34,556 nucleotides of DNA from Rugamonas sp. (GTDB lineage: Bacteria; Pseudomonadota; Gammaproteobacteria; Burkholderiales; Burkholderiaceae_D): NCBI RefSeq assembly GCF_025354735.1, contig NZ_JANXMI010000016.1, positions 1-34,556 of the forward strand. Direction: 5' to 3'. The notes beneath the pieces were generated by a model. It did no database searches, was not told where the DNA came from, and saw only the letters and a program-made list of their open reading frames with translations. Made by a program: the position numbers and the translations under genes. Of the stretch, positions 7,682 to 15,853 are shown in pieces; position 1 is the stretch's first letter, and each line of letters opens with the position of its first letter.

Positions 7682-8584
7682 GTGACAAACTCCACTCTTC
7701 CAGCGGACGCGAACGCGGCCAGGACCGAACCGGTGCTGGCGGCCAAGCCGGCGGCCAGGCGGGCTGCAAAGGCCGCGTCCAAGGCGGCGCCCAGGCGCTC
7801 CAGCGACGCGCGCGACTTCCAGCATGTTCCGCGCGTCATCACGGCCATGTCGCGCGACAACGTCTTCGGCGACCGGATCGCGCCGCATAGCCACCCGCGC
7901 GCGCAGCTGCTGTACGCGACCGAGGGCGTGATGCGGGTGACGACCGCCTTAGGCGTGTGGATGCTGCCGCCGCGCCGCGCGCTGCTGGTGGCGCCCGGCG
8001 TCGTGCACGAACTGCATATGCTGAGCCGCGTGCGCATGCGCACCATCTACATCGAGGCCGAAGCGGCGGCCGCCTTCGGGCCGGGCTGCCGCGTGATCGA
8101 GGTCAGCGGCCTGCTGCGCGAGCTGATCCTGGCGCTGCTGGTCGAGCCTATCGAGTACCCGCTACCGGGACGGGGCGAGCATATCGCGATGCTGATTTTA
8201 TCGGAGCTGGCGGCGGCCGAGACGGTGCCGATCGCCATTCCGTGGCCGCGCGACCGGCGGCTGGTGAACATTTGCGCGGCGATCCTGGCGTCGCCCGGCA
8301 GCCGGCGCCGCATCGAGGACTGGGCCGCCGACGCCGGCGCCAGCGCGCGCACGCTGATCCGGCTATTCCCGAAGGAAACCGGGTTGCACTACCGCCAATG
8401 GCTGCAACAGGTGCACCTGGCCGACGCCTTCTGCCGCCTGGCCCATGGCGACAGCGTCGGCGCCATCGCCCACGCGCTGGGCTACGCCAGCCCCAGCGCC
8501 TTCAGCACCATGTTCCGCCGCCTGCTCGGCAAGACGCCGCAGCATTATCAGAACGAATGGCGCACGCCGCTGCCGCCTGTGTAA
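7682..8584 (+). CDS. AraC-family transcriptional regulator with cupin sensor domain
   Basis: About 300 residues from GTG 7682. An Ala/Arg-rich N-terminus is followed by a cupin-type sensor (HSHPRAQLLYATEGVMRV, metal-type His pattern and glycine turn). The C-terminus has two AraC helix-turn-helix units: RRIEDWAADAGASARTLIRLF and the second unit ending GYASPSAFSTMFRRLLGKTPQHYQ, the classic AraC signature. The start is uncertain. The frame is open from 7592, only 5 bp from the start of the divergent pump gene, which would leave no promoter, so GTG 7682 is preferred although no good Shine-Dalgarno precedes it. Its position suggests control of the Fsr-type pump. It converges on the signal peptidase gene with a 13-bp gap. 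Confidence 0.85.
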   Translation: MTNSTLPADANAARTEPVLAAKPAARRAAKAASKAAPRRSSDARDFQHVPRVITAMSRDNVFGDRIAPHSHPRAQLLYATEGVMRVTTALGVWMLPPRRALLVAPGVVHELHMLSRVRMRTIYIEAEAAAAFGPGCRVIEVSGLLRELILALLVEPIEYPLPGRGEHIAMLILSELAAAETVPIAIPWPRDRRLVNICAAILASPGSRRRIEDWAADAGASARTLIRLFPKETGLHYRQWLQQVHLADAFCRLAHGDSVGAIAHALGYASPSAFSTMFRRLLGKTPQHYQNEWRTPLPPV

Positions 8585-8597
8585 CTATCAAGATTTG

Positions 8598-9542
8598 TTA
8601 ACGAAATATTTTAACAACCTTGCCGACAATTTGATCTGATCGTACGTATCCCCAATCACGGCTGTCGGTGCTATTGTCACGGTTATCACCCAAGACAAAA
8701 AAATGATTTTCTGGAACACGACAGCTGACGGAGTTTGCATTGAACTGGCAGGTATCGTGAAATGGAAAATCGCGCGGATCGAAATAACGGTCGCGATCCG
8801 GATTCATCAACACCTCATATTCCACGCTCTCCAGCCTCTCGGCGACATGAGTCAAATAACGCGCACCATCGTCGACTTGTTCGAGATACTCGGCCAGTAA
8901 AGATCCCCGCGTATCATGGCCATTCACATACAGATGCTTGTCGCGATATTCCACTAGATCGCCAGGCAATCCCACCAAGCGCTTGATATACATTTGTCTG
9001 ACATCGACCGGATAATCGAAAACGACGATATCACCACGTTGCAATGACGCCGACATCGACCGGCTGCTAATTTTGACACCCATCTTGCTGTAATGTCCGT
9101 ACCCCCATTTCTGCACGATAACGTTCGAGCCTACGCCAACGGTAGGCAGCATCGATGTGCTAGGCACGCGAAAATGTTCATACAAAAACGTGGTCCCAAT
9201 AGTCACCGACAACAATACTGCAACGACTAAACCGGTCAACGCCTGCCAGCGCGAATACCAGCGGCGTTGAGCTTTCACTATCGAATTGCTGACTTCCCGA
9301 TAACAGACGATGACGCCGGCGAACCAAGTTAGCAGTTGCAAAACAACGGATAAAAATGTTGAATTAAAAATGGAGGGCAACGTAAAACCAAGCCCCCCCA
9401 TCACCACAACCCACAGGAAAAACCAAGCAGCCCAACGCACGCGCTCAAGGTAGAGCAATGCGAGCGGAGCGGAAAATAAACTCAAAATAACGGCGATCCA
9501 AGTCTTCGGTTTCCACGACTCCGGAAAAGTGGCCTCACTCAT
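8598..9542 (-). CDS. signal peptidase I (S26 family), probably a second LepB paralogue
   Basis: A 314-residue inner-membrane serine protease that cleaves signal peptides of Sec/Tat exported proteins. Hydrophobic segments lie near residues 15-30, 37-57, 63-81 and 102-120. The periplasmic catalytic domain has PSTSM with nucleophile Ser130, YIKRLVGLPGD with general base Lys187, and the box GDNRDNSTDSR near the C-terminus. All are intact, so it should be active. Housekeeping lepB in this group usually follows lepA and precedes rnc; here the partner is an amidase gene, so this is likely an extra, dedicated copy. Its ATG (9542) overlaps the amidase stop in ATGA, indicating translational coupling. 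Base composition is less GC-rich than the amidase, hinting at a different origin. Confidence 0.93.
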   Translation of the reverse strand: MSEATFPESWKPKTWIAVILSLFSAPLALLYLERVRWAAWFFLWVVVMGGLGFTLPSIFNSTFLSVVLQLLTWFAGVIVCYREVSNSIVKAQRRWYSRWQALTGLVVAVLLSVTIGTTFLYEHFRVPSTSMLPTVGVGSNVIVQKWGYGHYSKMGVKISSRSMSASLQRGDIVVFDYPVDVRQMYIKRLVGLPGDLVEYRDKHLYVNGHDTRGSLLAEYLEQVDDGARYLTHVAERLESVEYEVLMNPDRDRYFDPRDFPFHDTCQFNANSVSCRVPENHFFVLGDNRDNSTDSRDWGYVRSDQIVGKVVKIFR

Positions 9543-11155
9543 GCGCTGACATTTTTATTGACTACCAGCGACACGCTGGGCGGAAACTGCGGCGCGCGCC
9601 GGTGCAGCGTGGCTTGCTCGAAGGCGTAGGCCATGCCGATCAGCGGCGCTTCGCTGTAGGCCGCGCCGACGAAGGACAGGCCGACCGGCAGCCCGTGCAC
9701 GTGGCCGGCCGGCACCGTGATGTGCGGATAGCCGGCCACCGCCGCCGGCGACGAAAAACTGCCGCCGAAATGGTCGCCGTTGATGAAGTCGGTCAGCCAG
9801 GCCGGGCCACCCGTCGGCGCCACCAGCGCGTCGAGCGCGTGCTCGCGCAACACCTGGTCGATGCCCTCCTCGCGCGCATAGCGGTGGTTGTTGGCCAGGG
9901 CGTCGCGGTAGACCTGGCTGTCGAGACCGTCCTTGGCCTGGGCCCGCTCCAGGTACTCCTGGCCGAAATACTGCAACTCCGTGCTGCCGTGGCGCTGGTT
10001 GAACGCGATCACGTCGGCCATGTTGGCGACCGGCGCGTGCGGCGCGTACTGTTTCAGATAAGCGGCCAGGTCGGCCTTGAATTCATGCAGCAGCACCTCG
10101 GTTTCGCTGTCGCCGTACTTGCCGATGTTGGGCAGGTCGGCGTCGATCAGCTCGGCGCCCTGCTCCTTGAGCACCAGCAGCGCCGTTTCGATGACGGCGT
10201 CCAGGGCCGGATGGCGGCCGAAGAAATTGCGCGCCACGCCGATGCGCTTGCCGCGCAAGCCTTGCCGGTCGAGCGCGGCGCCGTAGTCGCGCGCCTGGCC
10301 GGCGCCGCCCTCGGTGGCCGCGTCGCTGGGGTCGAAGCCGGCCATGGCCGCCAGCATCAGCGCGGCGTCGGCCACGCTGCGCGCCATCGGCCCGGCCGTG
10401 TCCTGCGAGTGGGCGATGGGGATGATGCCGCTGCGGCTGACCAGGCCCAGCGTCGGCTTGATGCCGACCAGGCCACAGATCGACGCCGGCGACACGATGG
10501 AGCCGTCGGTCTCGGTGCCCACGGCCAGCGTGGCCAAGCCGGCCGCCACCGCCGCGCCCGAGCCCGAGCTCGATCCGCTGCAATTGCGGTCGAGCGCGTA
10601 GGGGTTCAGGGTCAGGCCGCCGCGCCCGCTCCAGCCGCTGACGGCATGGGTAGAGCGCATATTGGCCCACTCGCTCAAATTGGTCTTGCCGATGATGATG
10701 GCGCCGGCCGCGCGCAGCAGGCGCACCACGTGGGCGTCGCGCGTGGCGCGCACGCCGGCCAGCGCCAGCGAACCGGCCGTCGTGCTCATGCGGTCGGCCG
10801 TGGCGATATTATCCTTGAGCAAGACCGGGATGCCGTGCAGGGGGCCGCGCAGCTTTTTGAGGCCGCGTTCGCGGTCCATGTCGAGCGCGATCTTCAGCGC
10901 TTCGGGATTGATTTCGATGATGGCGTTCAGGCGCGGACCGGCCTGGTCTATGACCTTGATGCGGGCCAGGTAGAGCGACGTCAAAGCGTGCGAGGTCAGC
11001 TTGCCGGCCTGCATCAACTCTTGCTGTTGCAACACGCCGGCGTCCAGTATGCCGCCGTTGCCGAGCTTGGACGACAGCGGCGCGCCCTGCACTCGCGCCG
11101 TACCGGCCATCGCGCCCGCCGCCAATCCGATCCCAACGAAATCCCTGCGATCCAT
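9539..11155 (-). CDS. Tat-exported amidase (amidase signature family)
   Basis: A 538-residue amidase. It begins MDRRDFVGIGLAAGAMAG, a twin-arginine signal, so it probably works in the periplasm. The Ser-cisSer-Lys triad of the amidase signature family is visible: Lys114 in LLKDNI, the cis-Ser about residue 196 in GSSSGSG, and nucleophile Ser219 in TETDGSI. Substrates are likely amide or aryl-amide compounds or peptides; the sequence does not say which. The start at 11155 is chosen over the upstream 11209 because it gives the Tat signal and has AAGGA about 6 bases ahead. The stop overlaps the signal peptidase I start by 4 bp, so the two are one operon. AT-rich DNA at 11220-11275 probably holds the promoter. 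Confidence 0.92.
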   Translation of the reverse strand: MDRRDFVGIGLAAGAMAGTARVQGAPLSSKLGNGGILDAGVLQQQELMQAGKLTSHALTSLYLARIKVIDQAGPRLNAIIEINPEALKIALDMDRERGLKKLRGPLHGIPVLLKDNIATADRMSTTAGSLALAGVRATRDAHVVRLLRAAGAIIIGKTNLSEWANMRSTHAVSGWSGRGGLTLNPYALDRNCSGSSSGSGAAVAAGLATLAVGTETDGSIVSPASICGLVGIKPTLGLVSRSGIIPIAHSQDTAGPMARSVADAALMLAAMAGFDPSDAATEGGAGQARDYGAALDRQGLRGKRIGVARNFFGRHPALDAVIETALLVLKEQGAELIDADLPNIGKYGDSETEVLLHEFKADLAAYLKQYAPHAPVANMADVIAFNQRHGSTELQYFGQEYLERAQAKDGLDSQVYRDALANNHRYAREEGIDQVLREHALDALVAPTGGPAWLTDFINGDHFGGSFSSPAAVAGYPHITVPAGHVHGLPVGLSFVGAAYSEAPLIGMAYAFEQATLHRRAPQFPPSVSLVVNKNVSA

Positions 11156-11227
11156 GCCATCCTTGTGAGTGGGTTGCCGGCGGTTTCCGCCACCGCGAGC
11201 CCGTAGCATAGCAGCGGAAAGGTTTCC

Positions 11228-11275
11228 TTAGTACAAAAATACTGTCGAAAGTAAAATATTTTTTGATACTTTTGG
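11228..11275 (-). promoter_or_regulatory. AT-rich upstream region of the amidase-signal peptidase operon with nested inverted repeats
   Basis: In otherwise GC-rich DNA this short AT-rich block holds two AGTA...TACT type inverted repeats: AGTA/TACT at 11230-11243 and AAAGTA/TACTTT at 11248-11272. They could be a repressor site over the operon promoter. No unambiguous -35/-10 pair can be assigned. Confidence 0.35.
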
Positions 11276-11354
11276 CAGGGTGCGGCCGCGCCCGAAACGG
11301 GGACAGGGAAACCGTGGTCCGCCCCCGTCGACCGGCGCCGGCCGCCCAGCCTTG

Positions 11355-12833
11355 TTACCAGCCGCCGCCGAGCGCGCGGAAGGTGGCGACGGCGGCGCGG
11401 CCGGTGCTGGTCTGGGCGCTGGCGAGCTGGTCGCGCGCGGCCAGCAACTGGCGGTCTTGCTCCAGCACTTCGGTCAGGCTGCTGGCGCCGCCCCGGTAGG
11501 CGTCGGCCGAGGAGTCGCGGGCGCGCTGGTCGGCCGCCACTTCATCGATCAATTCGCGCCGCTCGGCGTCGAGCTGGGTGTGCTGGACCAGCGCGTTTTC
11601 GACGTCTTCGGTGGCGCGCAACATCGATTGCCGATAGCGCGCCAGCGCTTCGGCGTTGGCGCCCTTGGCGCGCGCCACTTCGGCGTCGACGCGGCCGAAG
11701 TCGAACAAACGCCAGCGCACGCCGGCCACGGCGCTCGGCTGGAAGCTGGCGGCCGACGGCGTGCCCGTGCCCAGGCTTTCAAAGCCCAGCAAAGCCGACA
11801 GCGAGAACTTCGGATAATACTCGGCCGTGGCGACGCCGATGCGCGCGCTCGACGCGGCCAGCCGGCGTTCGGCGGCGATCACGTCGGGCCGGCGCTTGAG
11901 CAGGTCTTGCGGCGACAGGCCGCCGGCCAGCGGCGGAATGGTCGCGTCGGCGCCGTGCCCGTTCGCCTCCGACAACTCGGCCGCATACGTGCCCGGCTGC
12001 GCGCCCATCAACACATCGAGCCGGTTCAGCTGGATATCCTGCTCGGCGCGCAGCGGCGGAATGCCGGCCTTCACTTGCGACAAGCGCGCCTGTGCCTGCG
12101 CCAGCTCGCGCTCGGTCGACATGCCGGCCGCCAGGCGCAGCTTGACCAGTTCGAGCAAATCGCTGTCGGCCTGGATTTGCTGCCGCGCCAGCGCAATGCG
12201 GGTTTGCGCGCCGCGCACACGGAAATAGGCGTCGGCCGCCTCGGCCGCCACCGACACCCGCACGCCGAGCCGGTCGGCCTCGGCCGCCTGCGCTTCGGCC
12301 TGGTCGGCTTCGGCGCCGCGATGCAGGCCGCCGGCCAGGTCCACTTCCCAGCTGGCGCCGACGCCGGTGTCGACCAGGGTCGCGTTGCGGTTGTAGCCGG
12401 GATGGGCGCTGGCCAGTTCGCCGAGCGGGCTTTCCAGCGACTGATGCTGACGGGCCACGCTGGCGTTGGCCGTGCCCGACGGCAGCAACTGGGCCTGGGC
12501 CAGTTTCGACTGCGCGCGGGCCTGGTCGACGCGCGCCATGGCGGCGGCCAGGTCGAGGTTTTGCGCCAGCACGCGTTCGATGATGCGGGTCAGCGCCGGA
12601 TCGTTGAACTGGGTCCACCAGACGTCGAGCGCCAGCGGCGCGGCGGCCGTGCCGGCATGGACGTAGGCGGCCGGCATGACGGTGGCCGGCTTCACATAAT
12701 CGGGCCCGACCGCGCAGGCCGCCAGCGCCGCCGCCAGCGTGGCGCCCAGCAAGGCGCGCGTGGTCAAACGCAGCAGCGGCGCGGCCGGCGCGGAAAAATG
12801 GAAGGTATTCAGTAAGCGGTTGGTGCGGTTCAT
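11355..12833 (-). CDS. outer membrane efflux lipoprotein, NodT/OprM type
   Basis: A 492-residue TolC-like outer membrane channel. A basic N-terminus and hydrophobic stretch end in the lipobox LAAC with Cys40, so the mature protein should be a lipoprotein. Next come AVGPDYVKP, the typical start of NodT-family channels, and two repeats of long alanine-rich helices with about 210 residues each, as expected for the periplasmic barrel. It would form the exit duct for the EmrA/EmrB-like pair encoded divergently at 13016-15741. Its promoter (12917-12944, minus strand) overlaps theirs and shares two operator palindromes, so channel and pump are probably co-induced. The gene ends in GC-rich DNA with only a weak hairpin downstream. 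Confidence 0.93.
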   Translation of the reverse strand: MNRTNRLLNTFHFSAPAAPLLRLTTRALLGATLAAALAACAVGPDYVKPATVMPAAYVHAGTAAAPLALDVWWTQFNDPALTRIIERVLAQNLDLAAAMARVDQARAQSKLAQAQLLPSGTANASVARQHQSLESPLGELASAHPGYNRNATLVDTGVGASWEVDLAGGLHRGAEADQAEAQAAEADRLGVRVSVAAEAADAYFRVRGAQTRIALARQQIQADSDLLELVKLRLAAGMSTERELAQAQARLSQVKAGIPPLRAEQDIQLNRLDVLMGAQPGTYAAELSEANGHGADATIPPLAGGLSPQDLLKRRPDVIAAERRLAASSARIGVATAEYYPKFSLSALLGFESLGTGTPSAASFQPSAVAGVRWRLFDFGRVDAEVARAKGANAEALARYRQSMLRATEDVENALVQHTQLDAERRELIDEVAADQRARDSSADAYRGGASSLTEVLEQDRQLLAARDQLASAQTSTGRAAVATFRALGGGW

Positions 12834-12890
12834 GGCGATGTCCTGGTGGGGTGACGCGACGTGGATGGATGCTGCTGCCCGTTTTTAAAA

Positions 12891-12913
12891 GTTACTTGCA
12901 TAATGAAAGTAAC
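12891..12913. promoter_or_regulatory. operator 1, putative HxlR binding site
   Basis: GTTACTTGCA-TAA-TGAAAGTAAC is a 10-3-10 palindrome with one mismatch. It covers the -35 element of the rightward efflux promoter. Its centre is 32 bp, about three helical turns, from operator 2. Confidence 0.7.
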
Positions 12914-12924
12914 TCGATTATAGT
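12896..12924 (+). promoter_or_regulatory. promoter of the emrA-like/emrB-like operon
   Basis: TTGCAT (12896-12901), a 17-bp spacer and TATAGT (12919-12924) form a good sigma-70 promoter reading toward the adaptor gene. Operator 1 overlaps the -35 and operator 2 overlaps the -10 and start site, an arrangement suited to repression. Confidence 0.65.
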
Positions 12925-12944
12925 TACTTTCATCGTGAAAGCAA
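12917..12944 (-). promoter_or_regulatory. divergent promoter of the NodT-type channel gene
   Basis: On the minus strand, TTGCTT (complement of 12939-12944), a 16-bp spacer and a perfect TATAAT (complement of 12917-12922) read toward the channel gene. Its -10 overlaps the -10 of the rightward promoter, so the two may also compete for polymerase. The -35 lies inside operator 2. Confidence 0.65.
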
Positions 12945-12945
12945 C
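12923..12945. promoter_or_regulatory. operator 2, putative HxlR binding site
   Basis: GTTACTTTCA-TCG-TGAAAGCAAC is a 10-3-10 palindrome with one mismatch. It matches operator 1 (12891) and the site before the hxlR-type gene (16585). Confidence 0.72.
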
Positions 12946-13015
12946 AAATTTTTATCAGCCCTGAAAACCCCCATCGACTTGTCCACCCCGCGTGGATTCC
13001 ATCAAGGAGCAGCAA

Positions 13016-14137
13016 ATGACTAGCAACGCGATTACCGAACCGGCCGTCAACGTGGCGCACAAGAACAAGATGAGCGGCAAGGTCCGCGTCATGGCCGTGG
13101 TGGCGATCGCGGCCGGCCTGGGCCTGGCCAGCTACGGCTGGCACTGGTGGAACGATGGCCGCTTCATGGAAAACACGGACGACGCCTACGTCGGCGGCGA
13201 CGTCACCGCCATCAGCGCCAAGGTGCCCGGCTATATCACGTCGGCCGCCGTCCTCGACAACCAGGTGGTGCACGCCGGCGACTTGCTCGTCAAGCTGGAC
13301 GACCGCGACTACCAGGCCGCGCTGGCCAAGGCCGAGGGCGCCGTCGCCGCGCAGCGCGCGCTGCTGGCCAACCTGGACGCCACCCGCAACCTGCAGCAAG
13401 CCGTGATCGCCCAGGCCCGGGCCGGCGTGACGGCGACGGCCGCCGAAACCTCGCGCTCGAAGGACGACGAGACGCGCTACCACGACCTGGCCGCGAAATC
13501 GGCCGTGTCGATCCAGAGCGCGCAGCGCGCCGACGCCGACTATAAACAGGCGCAGGCGTACGGCTTGAAGGCGCAGGCCGCCCAGACCGCCACCGAGCGC
13601 GAGCTCGACGTCATCGCCACCCGCCGCGACCAGGCCGCCGCCGCCCTGACCCAGGCCATCGCCGAACGCGAACTGGCCAAGATCAACCTCGGCTACACGG
13701 AGTTGCGCGCGCCCATCGACGGCACCATCGGCAACCGCCACGCCCGCAACGGTTCCTACGCGGCGGCCGGCGCCCACCTGCTGTCCATCGTGCCGGCGCG
13801 CGGCCTGTGGGTCGACGCCAACTTCAAGGAAAGCCAGCTGGCGCAACTGCATCCGGGCCAGCGCGCCATCATCGAGGCCGACGTCTTGCCGGGCCACCAG
13901 TTCCACGGCCACGTGACCAGCCTGGCGCCCGCCACCGGCGCCCAATTCAGCGTGCTGCCGCCGGAAAACGCGACCGGCAACTTCACCAAGATCGTCCAGC
14001 GGGTGCCGGTGCGCATCGTGCTCGACGACGCCGACGGCACGCTGGGCACGCTGCGTCCCGGCCTGTCGGTGACGGCCGAGGTCGATGGCCGCGACAATAA
14101 AACCCCCGCCACCGTGCGCGTCGCCCAGGCCAAATAA
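13016..14137 (+). CDS. EmrA/HlyD-family membrane fusion protein
   Basis: A 373-residue periplasmic adaptor anchored by one membrane helix at about residues 22-42. After it comes ENTDDAYVGGDVTAISAKVPGYI, the hallmark start of EmrA-type adaptors. Then follow the split lipoyl domain, a long alpha-helical hairpin (about 100-210) and a beta-barrel region beginning GYTELRAPIDGTIG. It links an inner-membrane MFS pump to an outer membrane channel. ATG 13016 is chosen over the upstream 12992 because AAGGAG at 13004-13009 is correctly spaced. The pump gene follows after 2 bp, and the NodT-type channel is divergent, so all three parts of a tripartite exporter are present. Confidence 0.93.
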   Translation: MTSNAITEPAVNVAHKNKMSGKVRVMAVVAIAAGLGLASYGWHWWNDGRFMENTDDAYVGGDVTAISAKVPGYITSAAVLDNQVVHAGDLLVKLDDRDYQAALAKAEGAVAAQRALLANLDATRNLQQAVIAQARAGVTATAAETSRSKDDETRYHDLAAKSAVSIQSAQRADADYKQAQAYGLKAQAAQTATERELDVIATRRDQAAAALTQAIAERELAKINLGYTELRAPIDGTIGNRHARNGSYAAAGAHLLSIVPARGLWVDANFKESQLAQLHPGQRAIIEADVLPGHQFHGHVTSLAPATGAQFSVLPPENATGNFTKIVQRVPVRIVLDDADGTLGTLRPGLSVTAEVDGRDNKTPATVRVAQAK

Positions 14138-14139
14138 TC

Positions 14140-15741
14140 ATGGCCACCTCGCTCACCGCTCCAAAGCAGCTGGCGGACTTGATACTGCCGGCCGACATGT
14201 CGACGGCGGCCAAGGTGTTCGCCTTCGCCACCATGTGCGTCGGCATGTTCATCGCGCTGATCGACATCCAGATCGTGTCGGCGTCGCTGCGCGAAATCGG
14301 CGGCGGCCTGTCGGCCGGCACCGATGAAACCGTCTGGGTGCAGACCAGCTACCTGATCGCCGAAATCATCGTCATTCCGCTGTCGGGCTGGATGTCGCGC
14401 GTGCTGTCGACGCGCTGGCTGTTCGCCATCTCGGCGGCCGGCTTCACGCTCACCAGCCTGCTATGCGGCATCGCCTGGAATATCCAGAGCATGATCTTGT
14501 TCCGCGGCCTGCAAGGCTTCCTCGGCGGCTCGATGATACCGCTGGTGTTCACGACGGCCTTCACCTTCTTCCAGGGCAAGCAGCGCGTGATCGCCGCCGC
14601 CACCATCGGCGCCATCGCCTCGCTGGCGCCGACGCTGGGACCATCGGTCGGCGGCTGGATCACCGATAATTACTCGTGGCACTGGCTGTTCTTCATCAAC
14701 CTGGTGCCCGGCATCTTCGTCACGCTGGCCGTGCCGGCGCTGGTCAAGATCGACCGCCCCAACTGGAAGCTGCTGCCGGACGCCGACGTCATCGGCATCG
14801 TGCTGATGACGGCCTTCCTCGGCTGCCTCGAATACACGCTGGAAGAAGGCCCGCGCCTGGACTGGCTGGGCGACCCGCTGATCCGCAGCACGGCCTGGAT
14901 CGCCGTCATTTCCGGCCTGCTGTTCGTGTGGCGCAGCATGACCTTCGCCCACCCCATCGTCGACCTGCGGGCGCTGAAAGACCGCAACTTCGCCCTCGGC
15001 AGCTTCTTTTCCTTCATGACCGGGGTCGGCATCTTCGCCACGATTTACCTGACGCCGGTGTTCCTCGGCCGGGTCCAGGGTTACAGCGCGCTGCAAATCG
15101 GCCTGGCCGTGTTTTCCACCGGCGTGTTCCAGATCATGTCGATCCCGCTGTACGCCTACCTGGCCAACCGGGTCGACCTGCGCTGGCTGATGATGATAGG
15201 CCTGGGCTGCTTCGCGCTGTCGATGTACCAGTTTTCGCCGATCACGCACGACTGGAGCGCGGCCGAGCTGTTGCTGCCGCAGGCGTTCCGCGGCATCGGC
15301 CAGCAGTTCGCCGTGCCGCCCATCGTGACGCTGACGCTGGGCGCGCTGCCGCCGGAACGGCTGAAGCTGGCGTCCGGCCTGTTCAACCTGATGCGTAATT
15401 TGGGCGGCGCCATCGGCATCGCCATCTGTGCCACTATCTTGAACGACCGCACCAATCTGCACTTTTTCCGGCTGGCCGAGCACGTCACCGCCAGCAACGA
15501 TGCGGCGATGTCGCTGCTGGGCCAGGTCAGCGCCAACTTCAGCGGCTGGTCGGGCGACGCGCTGCAAGGCGACGGCGGCGCGCTCAAGCAGCTGTGGCTG
15601 CTGACCCTGCGCGAGGCGCTGACGTTGACGTTCTCCGATATTTTCCTGGTGCTGATGGCCTGCTTCATCGTCACGACGGCGATGGTGCCGCTGATGCGCA
15701 AAGTGGCGGCGCCGGCCGCGCCATCGGCCGACGCGCATTGA
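14140..15741 (+). CDS. EmrB-type MFS drug efflux pump (DHA2, 14 TM)
   Basis: A 533-residue inner-membrane transporter with about 14 hydrophobic segments, the DHA2 number. IALIDIQIVSASLREI in the first helix and WVQTSYLIAEIIVIPLSGWMSR are typical of the EmrB/FarB group, where the first acidic residue contributes to proton coupling. It should expel hydrophobic or weakly acidic toxic compounds through the adaptor at 13016 and the NodT-type channel. The start codon is 2 bp after the adaptor stop, so translation is coupled. The substrate is unknown. The association with a dehydrogenase and an HxlR regulator points to quinones, aldehydes or other electrophiles, but that is inference. Confidence 0.93.
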   Translation: MATSLTAPKQLADLILPADMSTAAKVFAFATMCVGMFIALIDIQIVSASLREIGGGLSAGTDETVWVQTSYLIAEIIVIPLSGWMSRVLSTRWLFAISAAGFTLTSLLCGIAWNIQSMILFRGLQGFLGGSMIPLVFTTAFTFFQGKQRVIAAATIGAIASLAPTLGPSVGGWITDNYSWHWLFFINLVPGIFVTLAVPALVKIDRPNWKLLPDADVIGIVLMTAFLGCLEYTLEEGPRLDWLGDPLIRSTAWIAVISGLLFVWRSMTFAHPIVDLRALKDRNFALGSFFSFMTGVGIFATIYLTPVFLGRVQGYSALQIGLAVFSTGVFQIMSIPLYAYLANRVDLRWLMMIGLGCFALSMYQFSPITHDWSAAELLLPQAFRGIGQQFAVPPIVTLTLGALPPERLKLASGLFNLMRNLGGAIGIAICATILNDRTNLHFFRLAEHVTASNDAAMSLLGQVSANFSGWSGDALQGDGGALKQLWLLTLREALTLTFSDIFLVLMACFIVTTAMVPLMRKVAAPAAPSADAH

Positions 15742-15773
15742 TATGCAGTACCGGCGGGCACGGACGCGGACGC

Positions 15774-15788
15774 CGGGGTCGGACCCCG
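15774..15788. repeat. short perfect inverted repeat (CGGGGTC/GACCCCG)
   Basis: CGGGGTC-G-GACCCCG lies between the pump and dehydrogenase genes, in a 112-bp gap of an otherwise tight operon. Motifs of this type recur between genes in related genomes, as I recall, so it may be a dispersed intergenic repeat. No T-run follows, so it is not a standard terminator. Confidence 0.35.
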
Positions 15789-15853
15789 TCGAAGGCGCCG
15801 TCCCGCCGCGCAGTTTGATTGTTTAGCTTTTACACCCACTGAAAGGATGCATC

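Noticed and set aside
11280-12815. 511-residue forward frame opposite the NodT-type gene
   Set aside because: Its composition is dominated by Arg, Gly, Ala and Gln with no domain. The reverse-strand lipoprotein is unambiguous.
15774-15788. Terminator splitting the efflux operon before the SDR gene
   Set aside because: The palindrome has almost no loop and no T-run. It is kept only as an intergenic repeat.
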